Source of the DNA: Advenella mimigardefordensis DPN7
GTDB taxonomy: Bacteria; Pseudomonadota; Gammaproteobacteria; Burkholderiales; Burkholderiaceae_B
Assembly (NCBI RefSeq): GCF_000521505.1
Contig: NZ_CP003915.1
Location: forward strand, 4,216,001 to 4,280,000
Direction of reading: 5' to 3'
Length of the DNA: 64,000 bases
Below the pieces are notes generated by a model. That model was not told where the DNA came from. It saw only the letters and a program-made list of their open reading frames with translations, and searched no databases. Positions 34,418 through 45,200 of the stretch are shown here, one piece after another. The position numbers and the translations under genes were made by a program. The stretch's first letter is position 1, and the number at the start of each line of letters is the position of its first letter.

Positions 34418-36043
34418 TTATGCAGGTTGATAGGCCCGCTCCAATATCGCCACCGCATCGGTATAGACGGAAGCGCCAATGACACCTGCGCTTTCTTCAA
34501 AACGTGCGCGTACGAACGCCTCTGCCATCCATGGCGGCGCGTGCCGATAAAGGAGCGTGGCCTGTACCAGCAACACCAGGCGCTGCGTGATTTCGCGTGC
34601 GCGGGCCTGCTGTATGCTGGCGGGTTCCGACAGCCATTGCTTTAACTGCGCCATGGCCTGCGCCAGCACCGGATCGGCGCCACAGTCATCAGCAAGATGG
34701 TCCAGCACCAGCACCGCCCCCTCGGCATCCCGAGCAAACGCCCGCAAAACATCAAGGCACATGATGTTGCCAGAGCCTTCCCAGATGGAGTTGACCGGGG
34801 CCTCGCGCAGCAATCGCGCCAGCGGCGCATCTTCAACGTAGCCATTACCACCCCAGACCTCCATGCATTCGGCAATGGCCGCAATACTGCGCTTACATAC
34901 CCAAAACTTGGCCGCCGGCGCAACAAAGCGCAAAAAGGCCTTCTGCACGGGATCGTTCTGCTGCGCCACAGCATGCGCCAGCGCCAGGCCAAGCCACATG
35001 GCCGCTTCGCTCTCAAGTGCCAGATCGCACAGTACCGACTGCATCAGGGGCTGATCAGCCAGCCGCTTGCCAAATGTCATACGATAGCGGGCGTGATGCA
35101 TGGCCTGCACCAGCCCCTGGCGCAGCAGGCCGGCGCTGCCCAGTACGCAATCGAGCCGCGTCTGATTCACCATGCGCAGGATGGTAGGAACGCCGGCACC
35201 CAGCTCCCCGACCCGTAACGCCCAGGCGCCGTCAAAGGTTACTTCTGCACTGGCATTGGAGCGGTTGCCCAGCTTGTTCTTCAAGCGTTGAATATGCACC
35301 GCATTGCGGGTGCCGTCCGGCCGCCAGCGCGGTACATAAAAGCAACTTTGTTGCTCCTGCTCGTAAGCCAGCACCAGATGCGCATCTGACATGGGAGAAG
35401 AAAAGAACCACTTATGCCCATGCAGTTCATAGACCGGCTCTGCACGACCGATAGCCGTGGCATACGTGGTATTGCTGCGCACATCAGACCCGCCCTGCCT
35501 CTCGGTCATGCCCATGCCAATCATCATGCTGCGTTTCTGGCTAATCGGCGCATTGGTGCCGTCATAATCACAACTGTATAGCAAGGGCGCCAGTTGCCCT
35601 AACAAGGGCATGCCCTGCAGCGCCGCAACCGCCGCAAAAGTCATGGTGACCGGGCACAGGCTGCCGGCTTCGGTTTGTGCATGCAGATAAAACAAGGCCG
35701 CCCGCCGCACATGCTGGCCATTCTGCCAGGCGGCAGAATGCACACCCATCTCAAACAGCATCGCCAGCAGAGAATGCCAGGCCGGATCGAAGGTGACCGC
35801 GTCCTGTCGTTCGCCGGTGCGCGTAAAAATGGCCGCTTGCGGTTCGTTCAAGTTGGCGCGCTGCGCCAGTTGCAAAACCTGTTTAGAACCCAGACGCTCG
35901 CCATAACCTGAGCATGCCGGCGCCGCCTCTGCAGCAGAGAATGCATCCAGTGCCTCGTGCAGCGCCGGATCACAAGTGAATAGATTATAGTTTTCCAGAT
36001 CCGGAACCTGATTGTCCGGCTGCATGAACGTCGTGGTGACCAT
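34418..36043 (-). CDS. aidB: Acyl-CoA dehydrogenase family protein AidB
   Basis: The 541-residue protein has the same length as E. coli AidB and shares GMGMTERQGGSDVRSNTT, GHKWFFSSPMSDAHLVLA, KNKLGNRSNASAEVTF, and VEDAPLARLLREAPVNSIWE, then GSGNIMCLDVLRAFARD. AidB is a flavin-containing, DNA-binding member of the family, induced by alkylation stress; whether it repairs or shields DNA is debated. ATG 36043 follows GGAGG; the longer frame to 36157 lacks support. The C-terminal 100 residues form the DNA-binding helical domain in AidB. Confidence 0.9.
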   Translation of the reverse strand: MVTTTFMQPDNQVPDLENYNLFTCDPALHEALDAFSAAEAAPACSGYGERLGSKQVLQLAQRANLNEPQAAIFTRTGERQDAVTFDPAWHSLLAMLFEMGVHSAAWQNGQHVRRAALFYLHAQTEAGSLCPVTMTFAAVAALQGMPLLGQLAPLLYSCDYDGTNAPISQKRSMMIGMGMTERQGGSDVRSNTTYATAIGRAEPVYELHGHKWFFSSPMSDAHLVLAYEQEQQSCFYVPRWRPDGTRNAVHIQRLKNKLGNRSNASAEVTFDGAWALRVGELGAGVPTILRMVNQTRLDCVLGSAGLLRQGLVQAMHHARYRMTFGKRLADQPLMQSVLCDLALESEAAMWLGLALAHAVAQQNDPVQKAFLRFVAPAAKFWVCKRSIAAIAECMEVWGGNGYVEDAPLARLLREAPVNSIWEGSGNIMCLDVLRAFARDAEGAVLVLDHLADDCGADPVLAQAMAQLKQWLSEPASIQQARAREITQRLVLLVQATLLYRHAPPWMAEAFVRARFEESAGVIGASVYTDAVAILERAYQPA

Positions 36044-36178
36044 GTGAGCCTCCGTAAGCAAGTGGATCACAACACACATCAGGCGGTGCGGCCCGCTGTT
36101 GGAAACAGGAGGCGACAAGCCGCCTGCACCTACACCTGCAGATTGACTGTAGCACACCTGACCACTGCGGGAAACAGC

Positions 36179-36577
36179 TCAGTGCCCGTCTCCACTGGCC
36201 AGCCTTTCAATAATGGGGCAGTCGGGCCTGCTGTCGCCATGGCAATGATCGGCCAGATAGGCCAGCTCGTTGCGGATGGATTGCAATTTGGCAATGTCCT
36301 CGTCCAGTTCGCCAATATACTGGCGCGCCAGTTGCCGCACATCGGCGCTATGGCGCGACGTATCTTCCCACAGACCGACCAGGGTTTTGATACGCTCAAG
36401 TGAAAACCCCAGTTCGCGGGCCCGCCGAATGAAAGCGAGTATGCGCTGGTCCTGCACCGTATATTGCCGATAGCCCGCATCGCTGCGATTGACGGCATGA
36501 ATCAGACCAACTTTTTCATAATAGCGAATCATCTTGGCGCTCACACCAGTGGCGGCCGACACTTCTCCGATATTCAT
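36179..36577 (-). CDS. cueR: Copper-responsive MerR-family regulator CueR
   Basis: This 132-residue regulator has a MerR DNA-binding region (MNIGEVSAATGVSAKMIRYY), a dimerisation helix (about residues 80-108) and the metal loop CHGDSRPDCPII. In this loop, two cysteines eight positions apart bind Cu(I) or Ag(I), as in CueR. It is the second gene of the copA-cueR operon, 24 bases after copA, and should activate the MerR-type promoter upstream of copA. Confidence 0.92.
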   Translation of the reverse strand: MNIGEVSAATGVSAKMIRYYEKVGLIHAVNRSDAGYRQYTVQDQRILAFIRRARELGFSLERIKTLVGLWEDTSRHSADVRQLARQYIGELDEDIAKLQSIRNELAYLADHCHGDSRPDCPIIERLASGDGH

Positions 36578-36601
36578 ATCATTCTCCCGAAACCCGGCCG
36601 C

Positions 36602-38905
36602 TTACGCGGCGAAACGGCGCAAGCGCAATGCATTGGTAACTACGAACACGCTGGACAGTGCCATGGCACCCGCCGCAAAAACGGGCGACAACAACACGCC
36701 ATTGAACGGATACAGCACCCCGGCAGCAACCGGAATCAGCGCCGCATTGTAGGCAAACGCCCAGAACAGGTTCTGCCGAATATTGCGCATGGTTGCCCGC
36801 GACATGGCAATCGCTTTGGAGACATGCGTCAGATCGCCGGACATCAGCACCACATCGGCCGACTCCATTGCAATATCGGTACCGGTACCAATCGCGATCC
36901 CGACATCGGCAACCGCCAATGCAGGCGCATCGTTAATCCCATCACCAACAAAGGCGACTGGTCCGTAGGTTTGCTGTAAGCGCCTGACAGTATCTGACTT
37001 GGCATCGGGCATCACTTCTGCAACCACCTCGTCGATGTTCAACTGTCTGGCAATGGCCTCGGCCGTACGTCGGTTATCGCCACTCACCATGACCACTTTG
37101 AGTCCCTGTTGATGCAAGGCCGCAATCGCTTCCGGTGTGGTATCACGAATGCTATCGGCAACCGTGATAACCGCCGCCAGTTTGCCGTCGATCGCCACAT
37201 ATAGTGGTGTTTTGCCCTCATCGGCCAGCCTGCTGGCGACTGCTGCAAAAACCGCAGGATCCAGCCTGTTCTGAACCATCAGTCGATCCGAGCCGATCAG
37301 AATCTGTTTTTCATCCACCTGGGCACGCAGACCCAGTCCGGTCAGGGACTCGAAATTCTGCACGGCAGCGATGGGCAGGTTCTGTTTCTCTGCAGCAGCA
37401 ACAATGGCGCGCGCTATCGGATGCTCGGAACGGCTTTCTGCGGCAGCCACCAGGGCCAATACCTGGTCACGCTCAAAGCCTTCGGCCACCGTCAGGTCGG
37501 ACAGTTCAGGAAAGCCGCGAGTGAGTGTGCCGGTTTTATCAACGGCGACCACGCGCACATCCATCAATGTCTGCAGTGCTTCACCCTGTCGGAACAAAAT
37601 ACCCAGTTGCGCGGCCCTGCCGGTACCCACCATGATGGAAGTGGGTGTTGCCAGACCCATCGCGCAGGGGCAGGCAATGATGAGCACAGCAACCGCATTC
37701 ACCAGGGCAAAACCCAGCGCCGGTTGTGGTCCGAAGAACAACCATATTGCAAATGTAATTAACGCAATCAACATGACCGCAGGAACAAACCACATGGTAA
37801 TGCGATCCACCATCGTCTGTATCGGCAGTTTGGCACCCTGCGCCTGTTCAACCATGCGGATAATCTGCGACAGCACCGTATCGGCACCCACACCAGTGGC
37901 GCGCAAACTCAGGGAACCGTTCTGGTTCACCGTGCCCGCCACCACCGTCGCGCCGGGCGTTTTTTCAACCGGCATCGGCTCGCCATTGATCATGGATTCA
38001 TCGACAAAGCTATTGCCTTCGGTCACTTCCCCATCGACAGGGATGCGCTCACCCGGACGCAGTTCAATCAGATCACCAACCACTACGTCGTCGATGGCAA
38101 TTTCACTGACCTGACCATCGCGCCTTACCCTTGCGGTTTTGGCCCGCAAGCCGGCCAGCCGCCGGATGGCTTCCGATGTATTGCCCTTGGCCCGGGCCTC
38201 CAGATAGCGCCCAAGCAGCACCAGCGCAACAATCACCGCTGCCGCTTCGTAATACACATTAACGGTGCCGGCAGGCAGCCAGCCAGGCACGAAGGTGGCT
38301 ACCACGGAATACAGATAGGCAGCGGTCGTACCTACGGCCACCAGCGAATTCATATCGGGCGTCAGGCGCAGCAAAGCAGGAATGCCCTTCACGAAAAAAC
38401 GACGTCCCGGACCCGCCAGCACGGCAGTCGTCAGCATGAACTGCAGATACCAGCTGTTCTGTGTCCCTATGTTTTCAGCAACAAAATGGTGAAATGCCGG
38501 AATGAGGTGCCCCCCCATCTCCAGAATGAACACCGGTAACGCCAGGAGTGCGGCCAACAGCAGATCCTGCCGCAATGCAAGCCTGTCGGCTTCGCGCCTG
38601 GCGGCCTCGGTATTGCTGCTTTGCTGGGGATTGCTCACCACCTGCGCCTCGTAACCGGCATGCACCACCGCCTGAGTGAGTAAGGCGCTGTCCAGACCGG
38701 CTGGCACACGCACCTGTGCCCTTTCGGTGGCCAGGTTGACACTGGCTGACTGTACGCCCTGCACTGCAGACAAGGCGTTCTCGACATGTCGCACGCAGGA
38801 AGCGCAGGTCATGCCGGCTACGGATAGTTCTATCAGCTGGCTTTGATTATCTGCCCCGGAGGCAGGAAGGCCCGCCACATTGCGGGATAGCGTTCTAGCG
38901 CTCAT
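36602..38905 (-). CDS. copA: Cu(I)-exporting P1B-type ATPase CopA
   Basis: The 767-residue pump exports Cu(I) from the cytoplasm. One N-terminal heavy-metal-associated domain ([15 protein letters not shown], about residue 32) is followed by eight membrane helices with the transport motif [13 protein letters not shown] (CPC), the phosphorylation motif [10 protein letters not shown], the SEHPIARAI nucleotide motif and [16 protein letters not shown]. Family members often have two N-terminal metal domains; this one has one. A CueR-type promoter lies 150 bases upstream. It is transcribed with cueR. Confidence 0.96.
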   Translation of the reverse strand: MSARTLSRNVAGLPASGADNQSQLIELSVAGMTCASCVRHVENALSAVQGVQSASVNLATERAQVRVPAGLDSALLTQAVVHAGYEAQVVSNPQQSSNTEAARREADRLALRQDLLLAALLALPVFILEMGGHLIPAFHHFVAENIGTQNSWYLQFMLTTAVLAGPGRRFFVKGIPALLRLTPDMNSLVAVGTTAAYLYSVVATFVPGWLPAGTVNVYYEAAAVIVALVLLGRYLEARAKGNTSEAIRRLAGLRAKTARVRRDGQVSEIAIDDVVVGDLIELRPGERIPVDGEVTEGNSFVDESMINGEPMPVEKTPGATVVAGTVNQNGSLSLRATGVGADTVLSQIIRMVEQAQGAKLPIQTMVDRITMWFVPAVMLIALITFAIWLFFGPQPALGFALVNAVAVLIIACPCAMGLATPTSIMVGTGRAAQLGILFRQGEALQTLMDVRVVAVDKTGTLTRGFPELSDLTVAEGFERDQVLALVAAAESRSEHPIARAIVAAAEKQNLPIAAVQNFESLTGLGLRAQVDEKQILIGSDRLMVQNRLDPAVFAAVASRLADEGKTPLYVAIDGKLAAVITVADSIRDTTPEAIAALHQQGLKVVMVSGDNRRTAEAIARQLNIDEVVAEVMPDAKSDTVRRLQQTYGPVAFVGDGINDAPALAVADVGIAIGTGTDIAMESADVVLMSGDLTHVSKAIAMSRATMRNIRQNLFWAFAYNAALIPVAAGVLYPFNGVLLSPVFAAGAMALSSVFVVTNALRLRRFAA

Positions 38906-39242
38906 GATTCGCGTCCTCTTGAAGGAAAACCGCCGCTAATGGTGAACCAGGGCCGATTACGACACGACCCAGGCCAGTGCGGCGCGGATCTGTAACCGCA
39001 GTCGTTCAGTTCAGTCATGCCAGGAACAGAAAAGACAGCGGTAACAGTTTATGTTCTCCACTTTAAAGCTTACCATGATGGGAAGGTCAAGCTTTTGATG
39101 CGCATGCTGGTCTGAGGGTCTATCCAGGCCGGATTCATCGCGCTGATTCACGCCGAATTCTCCGGCTCTGACCTCCGGATAGCACCATTGCCACAATGTA
39201 GGTAAACTGACGCCTTCCTCACTCTTACCGGAAGTCGCCGAC
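38906..39242. other. Intergenic region between copA and the thioesterase gene
   Basis: This 337-base gap separates divergent genes. It holds the copA promoter (39060-39090) and a leader of about 150 bases before copA. A minus-strand reading frame of 81 codons (39011-39256) covers the promoter and has no family resemblance, so I regard it as chance. Confidence 0.6.
39060..39090 (-). promoter_or_regulatory. CueR-dependent promoter of copA (19-bp spacer)
   Basis: Read on the minus strand, TTGACC (39090-39085) and TAAAGT (39065-39060) are separated by exactly 19 bases, the over-long spacing that MerR-family activators correct by twisting DNA. Within it, ACCTTCC (39087-39081) and GTAAGCT (39074-39068) form an imperfect dyad around seven bases, close to the CueR consensus ACCTTCC-N7-GGAAGGT. 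Confidence 0.8.
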
Positions 39243-39731
39243 ATGGATCTGCCCAATCACCAACTTACCATGACCGTTTTGATGACGCCTGACATGGCCA
39301 ATTTTTCAGGTAACGTCCACGGTGGCACGATTCTGAAACTGCTTGACCAGGTTGCCTACGCCTGTGCCAGCCGGTACGCCGGCCGCTATGTTGTGACCCT
39401 GTCGGTGGATCAGGTTATGTTCCGGCAACCCATACATGTGGGTGAACTGGTCACTTTTCTGGCCTCGGTGAACTATACGGGTAATACATCCATGGAGATC
39501 GGCATCAAAGTGGTCACCGAAAATATCCGCAGCAAGCAGATTCGTCACGCCAACAGCTGTTTTTTTACCATGGTTGCGGTAGATGACGAAGGCAATCCGG
39601 TGCAGATTCCACCTCGCACGCCCGATAATGATCTGGATATGTGCCGCTTTGAAGCAGCGAAAATGCGCCGGGCGCTGCGCCAGGAACTGGAAGCGCGCTA
39701 TGGAGAAATCCGCGCGACTGCCGGCTCCTGA
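39243..39731 (+). CDS. Acyl-CoA thioesterase, hotdog fold (YciA/BACH type)
   Basis: The 162-residue protein has a single hotdog domain. MTVLMTPDMANFSGNVHGG starts the fold with the catalytic-helix segment NVHGGTILKLLDQVAYACAS, and SVDQVMFRQPIHVGELVTF and NTSMEIGIKVVTENI continue it. It hydrolyses acyl-CoA esters in the cytoplasm; the chain length is unknown. The aspartate in the HGGTILKLLD helix is the usual catalytic acid. It is divergent from copA. Confidence 0.9.
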   Translation: MDLPNHQLTMTVLMTPDMANFSGNVHGGTILKLLDQVAYACASRYAGRYVVTLSVDQVMFRQPIHVGELVTFLASVNYTGNTSMEIGIKVVTENIRSKQIRHANSCFFTMVAVDDEGNPVQIPPRTPDNDLDMCRFEAAKMRRALRQELEARYGEIRATAGS

Positions 39732-39761
39732 TAAAATAATCAGATATATCAATAATTTAGC

Positions 39762-39790
39762 TTGACATACCTGGAAAACACTGTTAATAT
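39762..39790 (+). promoter_or_regulatory. Near-consensus sigma70 promoter
   Basis: TTGACA (39762-39767), a 17-base spacer and TAATAT (39785-39790) match the sigma70 consensus at 11 of 12 positions with ideal spacing. It reads away from the thioesterase gene. The next open frame on this strand starts 490 bases downstream. A short dyad TACCA/TGGTA follows at 39791-39815, around the predicted transcription start. Confidence 0.8.
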
Positions 39791-39796
39791 TACCAG

Positions 39797-40284
39797 TTAC
39801 CGTGACGTATTGGTAAATAGAAATTAGAAATATCAACAACCTAGGTATTTCAACAGAAGTTTATTTAGAAAATTATATTTTGCTCATCTGGCTGTTACTC
39901 GTTATTCACGAGACCCGTAACCCTGATAGCAGTTCATATTGAATCAATAACAGATTCATTAACTGAATCATTATTCTTACTAAGCTTGTGGGTCTTTCTC
40001 ACGACACTGCAACGCAAGACAAACCTCCATATCGTCATAGTTATATTGCTGGTTATCAGCCCGGCTCCGAAACGCCCTGCGCCTAAAATGCTCGGCTTGT
40101 CAGGCCCGCGACTGTTTTCGCCCGCATTCCCTTAACAATTTGATGCGCCTGTACCCTCACTCTTACAACGATCTCCGGCGCAATCATGATTCTGCAATAT
40201 ATGTCGGCTACGCTATGCATAGCTGAACCGGATTGTCTCCGGCGCAGAAAATAAAAAACAATAACCTAATGAAAGGAAACCACT
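39797..40284 (+). ncRNA. Long untranslated leader or small RNA of unknown function
   Basis: The 488 bases between the strong promoter at 39762 and the 51-codon gene at 40285 contain no convincing reading frame. The part around 39930-39975 carries alternating GATTC/GAATC segments that can pair with one another. Either a long 5' leader or a separate small RNA fits. I see no match to a riboswitch class. Confidence 0.4.
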
Positions 40285-40440
40285 ATGAAATTACTAACAC
40301 GCTTCCGCCAGGAATTTGGCACTCAAAACGATCATAAAACGCAGCAGCACCCCGCCGTCAATACACCGGTAAAACCCGCCGGCTTAAAGCTGGGTATGGC
40401 AATGAACCAGCCACAATTTCGCATGCAATCTGAAAAATAA
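40285..40440 (+). CDS. 51-residue protein of unknown function
   Basis: This small gene has a strong ribosome-binding site (GAAAGGAAACC, seven bases before ATG). The product opens MKLLTRFRQEFG and continues polar and basic, ending LGMAMNQPQFRMQSEK; there is no signal peptide or membrane segment. A terminator follows 50 bases after the stop and a strong promoter lies 490 bases upstream. Size and composition suggest a small cytoplasmic protein; I do not recognise it. It is the only clear coding region in this transcription unit. Confidence 0.6.
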   Translation: MKLLTRFRQEFGTQNDHKTQQHPAVNTPVKPAGLKLGMAMNQPQFRMQSEK

Positions 40441-40490
40441 TCGCTGCGCGGCTCGCTCACAACGGCGCCGGCAATTGATCTGAAACGCAA

Positions 40491-40531
40491 AACCCGCTGC
40501 CGGTAATGACACCGGACAGCGGGTTATTTTT
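40491..40531. terminator. Bidirectional rho-independent terminator
   Basis: AACCCGCTG-CCGGT pairs with ACCGG-A-CAGCGGGTT around loop AATGAC, followed by ATTTTTT on the plus strand. It ends the 51-codon gene transcript and, with a weaker T-rich flank (TTTTGCG) on the other side, the OmpA-family gene. Confidence 0.85.
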
Positions 40532-40557
40532 TGACGCCGTCGTTACGGCGGACAGGC

Positions 40558-41196
40558 TTATTTAACCGCGTACAGGTACAGCTCTACACGACGGTTCTGG
40601 GCACGGCCCGCAGCAGTGGCATTGTCGGCGATCGGATCGTTGGGACCACGGCCTTCAATGCTCATGCGGCTGGCATTAACACCCTTGCCGCCCAGATAAT
40701 TCACGACACTTTGTGCACGATTCACAGAAAGCTGTTGGTTGAATGCCGCTTTGCCGGTGCTGTCGGTATGGCCAACAGATTTAAGGCGCAGCTGCTGGCT
40801 TTCATTCATAGACTGAGCCAGGGCATCAAGCACAGGGAACAGTGCAGGCTTCAGATCATATTTGCCTGTATCGAAGGTTGCACCTTCTGGAATATTCACT
40901 TTCAGGCTACCGTCAGGCATTTTAGTGGTGGAGATGCCCAGTTCTTTGCCGCCGGCGTCATTGACACGACCCACGATACGGTCCCAGTTATAGCCAACAA
41001 TGGCGCCACCAATAGCACCAATGCCAGCGCCAATACCTGCGCTTTTTGAAGAATCGCCTATCAGTGCGCCCAGACCGGCACCCAATGCAGCACCAACGCC
41101 AGTACCTGCCGCCGTGTTGCCGCCTTGCGTCGCACATCCGGCCAGCATTGCGCCAGCAACCAGGACTGCCGCGATTCGAGTTTGACGAATAATCAT
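40558..41196 (-). CDS. OmpA-family outer-membrane lipoprotein with glycine zipper
   Basis: This 212-residue lipoprotein has a lipobox LAGC (Cys 21), a glycine-zipper region (GVGAALGAGLGALIGD, GIGAGIGAIGGAIVG), and a C-terminal OmpA peptidoglycan-binding domain (about residues 100-205: VGHTDSTGKAAFNQQLSVNR, AQSVVNYL, ASRMSIEGRGPNDPI, RRVELYL). It resembles YiaD-type proteins and would tie the outer membrane to peptidoglycan. The terminator at 40491 follows it. Confidence 0.9.
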   Translation of the reverse strand: MIIRQTRIAAVLVAGAMLAGCATQGGNTAAGTGVGAALGAGLGALIGDSSKSAGIGAGIGAIGGAIVGYNWDRIVGRVNDAGGKELGISTTKMPDGSLKVNIPEGATFDTGKYDLKPALFPVLDALAQSMNESQQLRLKSVGHTDSTGKAAFNQQLSVNRAQSVVNYLGGKGVNASRMSIEGRGPNDPIADNATAAGRAQNRRVELYLYAVK

Positions 41197-41426
41197 TGAC
41201 TTCTCCTTATTGGATTTGTTTGCTGTACTAAAAAATCTGAATAACCAGGTTGAAAATCAGCCACACCACATATCCTGAGCCACATTCAGACCGGACCACA
41301 GCCCGGGAGAATCCTGTCTTATGACAGTCGCAATTATCACAATCTACCCCCGAAAGCGGGCCGAATAATCGTGACAACTTTGCTGGTGACAATACGATAA
41401 CCGAGCAATCGCCAAAGCGCAAGCAA

Positions 41427-42245
41427 TCATCGAAGCGTTGTAATATCCTGGCAAAGTCTTTGATGGAGCAACATGACCAGCTTGCAGTCAGGCTGGGTGG
41501 CCAGGCGAAAAGTGATTTGTTCAAATTGTCGGATACCCAATTGCGGGTGATTGAATTCCCGCAAGCCGCCTTCACGTTCAACCACCACCTGGCGTGCCCA
41601 CCAGTGGCTGAACACCGGACTGCCCGCCAGCAGCTCGTCAATCAGGCCGGAGGTCTCGCCATCGTCCAGATAAGCGCCGATATCGGCACGAAACTCCGCC
41701 ACAACCCGATTGGCACGGGTTTCCCAATCCACGACAATACCGGGCGCCTGCGCATCCAGAAAAATAAAGCGCAGCAGATTGGGCTGCGCCTGCGCGCTCA
41801 TCCAGCCGGCAAACACTTGGTCCAGCGCAGCGTTAAAGGCCAGCACGTCCCAGTGCCGGTCCAGAATATAGGCCGGTGCATTAATGCTATCGACGCAGGC
41901 CTGCAGGGAAGCCATAGGGGCCGATACGACGGCGCTGTCATGGTCAGGATCACTCACATCGGCCAGGTCAAACAGATAGGCGCGCTCTGCCCGGGTCATT
42001 TGCAATACCGTCGCCAGCCGTGCCCAGACTGCAGGCGACACAGAGACATCGCGCCCCTGTTCAATCCAGGTGTACCAGGTCACGCTGATGTCACACAACT
42101 GCGCTACTTCTTCACGACGCAGCCCCGGCGTACGACGACGCTGCCCACCGGCAATCCCTGCCTGTTGCGGTGTGACACGATCGCGTACGCTGCGTACGAA
42201 CGCACCCAGTGCCTGCTTGCGAAATGCTCCATGTTTCTCGGCCAT
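41427..42245 (-). CDS. XRE-family regulator with MmyB-like ligand-binding domain
   Basis: The 272-residue protein has an N-terminal helix-turn-helix (RRTPGLRREEVAQLCDISVT, then WYTWIEQGRDVSVSPAVWAR) and a PAS-like MmyB/MLTR ligand-binding domain (about residues 105-265: ILDRHWDVLAFNAALDQVF, LRFIFLDAQAP). Such regulators are common next to oxidoreductase genes, but here it lies 34 bases upstream of metH on the opposite side of metH's 3' end, in the same direction. The target is unknown. Confidence 0.9.
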   Translation of the reverse strand: MAEKHGAFRKQALGAFVRSVRDRVTPQQAGIAGGQRRRTPGLRREEVAQLCDISVTWYTWIEQGRDVSVSPAVWARLATVLQMTRAERAYLFDLADVSDPDHDSAVVSAPMASLQACVDSINAPAYILDRHWDVLAFNAALDQVFAGWMSAQAQPNLLRFIFLDAQAPGIVVDWETRANRVVAEFRADIGAYLDDGETSGLIDELLAGSPVFSHWWARQVVVEREGGLREFNHPQLGIRQFEQITFRLATQPDCKLVMLLHQRLCQDITTLR

Positions 42246-42279
42246 ACCACTCCTGCCAACGGCTGCGTTCAGCGCCGTG

Positions 42280-45200
42280 CTACCCCAATACGCTCATCAG
42301 TGAACGGCGCACTTCTTCTTCAGGCAATCCACTGCGGGCGATGTAATCCTGCAATTGATCCTGACCTATGGTCCCCACATTGAAATAGCTGGAGTCCGGA
42401 TGGCTCAGATAAAAGCCAGACACGCTGGATGCCGGGTACATGGCCATCCCATCGGTCAACTGCATGCCGATATCTTCGGTCTGCAAGACCTTGAACATAT
42501 CCACTTTGACACGATGCTCGGGACAGGCGGGGTAGCCCGGCGCCGGACGGATGCCCTGATATTTTTCGTCGATCAGCGCCTGATTGTCCAGATTTTCATC
42601 ACCGACATAACCCCACAGATCCCGCCGGACCCGGGCATGCATGCATTCGGCAAACCCTTCGGCAAAACGGTCAGCCAGGGCTTTGAGCAGAATCGACGAA
42701 TAGTCGTCCATTTCGGCTTCGAACCGTTGCTCATGCTTCTCTATGCCAATCCCACCGGTTACGGCAAACAGACCGATATAGTCCTTCACGCCAGTTTCCT
42801 TAGGCGCGATGTAGTCGGCCAGACATTTGTTGGCCACTCCTTCACGCTTGGCATTTTGCTGCCGCAAATTACGCCAGGTAAACAGCACCTGTTCCCGTGA
42901 CTCATCGGTATACACTTCGATATCTTCGTGGTTAACACTGTTGGCCGGATAGAACGCAACGACACCGCCCGCGCTCAGCCAGCGCTGCTCCACCACTTTT
43001 TTGAGCATCGCCTGCGCGTCGTCGAACAGCTTGCGTGCCTGCTCTCCCACCACCTCATCCTGCAGAATCTTCGGATACTGACCAAACAGGCTCCAGGTCT
43101 GAAAGAACGGTGTCCAGTCGATAAACGGCACGATTTGCGCCAGATCGAAGTTCCTGAATTCACGACGCCCCAAAAACTTCGGCTTCGGAGGCGTGTAATT
43201 GCTCCAGTCGATCGCCGGGGCGCCCTTGCGCGCCTCTTCCAGCGGGATGATGGGTGTTGCCTTGCGATTGGCGTGACGTTCACGCACCAGTTCATATTCC
43301 TCGCGCACCTGCGCCAGATAGCTATCAACCTGCTCGGAGACCAGATTGGTGGCCACGCCCACCGAGCGGCTGGCATCGGGTACATAGATGACCGGGCCAT
43401 CATAATGCGGTGCAATCTTGACAGCCGTATGTACCCGGCTGGTGGTGGCTCCGCCAATCAGTAATGGAATTTTGTTTTCACGGAAGTAAGGATCACGCTG
43501 CATCTCGGAAGCCACGTAAGCCATCTCTTCCAGGCTCGGCGTGATCAGGCCGGACAGACCCACGATATCGGCCTTCTCTTCTTTGGCCTTGGCAAGAATC
43601 TGCGCGCACGGCACCATCACGCCCATATTGACCACTTCGAAGTTATTACATTGCAGTACCACCGTGACGATATTTTTGCCGATATCGTGCACGTCGCCTT
43701 TCACAGTTGCAATAACGACCTTACCCTTGGCGCGTACATCGCCACCAGCCGCTTCGATCTGGCGTTTTTCTTCTTCAATAAACGGAATCAGGTGCGCCAC
43801 CGCATGCTTCATCACCCGTGCAGACTTAACCACCTGCGGCAGGAACATCTTGCCGGCGCCAAACAGGTCACCCACCACGTTCATGCCGTCCATGAGCGGG
43901 CCTTCAATCACCTCAATGGGACGACCGCCACGAGCGGCAATTTTTTGCCGCACTTCTTCGGTATCCTCAACAATGAACTGGGTAATACCATGCACCAGCG
44001 CATGTGACAGGCGCTTTTCCACTTCCTGTTCACGCCAGGACAGATCCACTTCTTTTTTCGTACCGCTGCCTTTGACCTCATCGGCATATTCCACCAGGCG
44101 CTCGGTTGGGGTGCGCTCATCGGCCGGGTCGGTTTTGCCGACAGGCTCGGGCCGATCCAGTATCACGTCTTCAACCAGATCCCGCGTTTTCGGATCCAGA
44201 TCGGCGTAGACACCCAGCATACCGGCATTCACAATGCCCATGGTCATGCCTTCCTGAATCGCGTAATACAGGAATACGGTATGAATCGCTTCACGCATGG
44301 CTTCATTGCCACGGAACGAGAAGCTCACATTGGACACCCCGCCGGAGATGCGCGCATGCGGCAGATTGTCGTGAATCCAGCGCGTGCCTTCGATAAAGTC
44401 CACGGCGTAGTGATTGTGTTCCTCGATCCCGGTCGCGACGGCGAACACATTGGGGTCGAAAATAATATCTTCCGGCGGAAAATCCAGTTCATCTACCAGT
44501 AAATGATAGGCTTTGCCACAAATGTCCTTGCGTCGTTGCAGCGTATCGGCCTGGCCTTCCTCATCGAACGCCATCACCACCACGGCCGCGCCGTACTTGC
44601 GGCACAGGCGGGCGTGCGCCAGAAACGGCTCCACGCCTTCCTTCATGGAAATGGAGTTAACGATGGGCTTGCCCTGCACACACTTGAGGCCCTCTTCGAT
44701 CACTTCCCATTTGGAACTGTCGATCATGATCGGTACCCGGGCAATATCGGGTTCGGAGGCGATCAGATTCAGAAAGCGGCGCATATTCGCTTTCGAATCC
44801 AGCATGGCCTCGTCCATATTGATGTCGATGATCTGTGCGCCGTTTTCGACCTGCTGGCGCGCCACTGTCAGCGCCTCATCAAATTTTTCTTCGCGAATCA
44901 GGCGCAGGAACATCTTGCTGCCGGTCACGTTGGTACGTTCACCCACGTTCACAAACAGCGACTCATCATCAATATTCAGGGCTTCCAGACCAGACAGGCG
45001 GGTCTTGACCGGCACCTCGGGCACGGTGCGCGCCGGCAATTGCTGCACTTTCTGCGCAATGGCGGCAATATGGTCGGGCGTCGTGCCGCAACAGCCGCCC
45101 ACCATATTCACAAATCCGGCACTCGCAAATTCTTCCAGCAGACTGGAGGTATCGTCTGGCGTTTCATCGAAACCGGTGTCGCTCATGGGATTGGGCAAGC

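Noticed and set aside
39011..39256. 81-codon minus-strand frame ending in a Cys-rich tail (CYRCLFC), considered as a small copper protein
   Set aside because: It covers the copA promoter, lacks a CxxC heavy-metal domain with the right context, and overlaps the start of the thioesterase gene.
41460..42383. Plus-strand frame of 307 codons opposite the XRE regulator
   Set aside because: Antisense shadow of a clear regulator; no recognisable domains.
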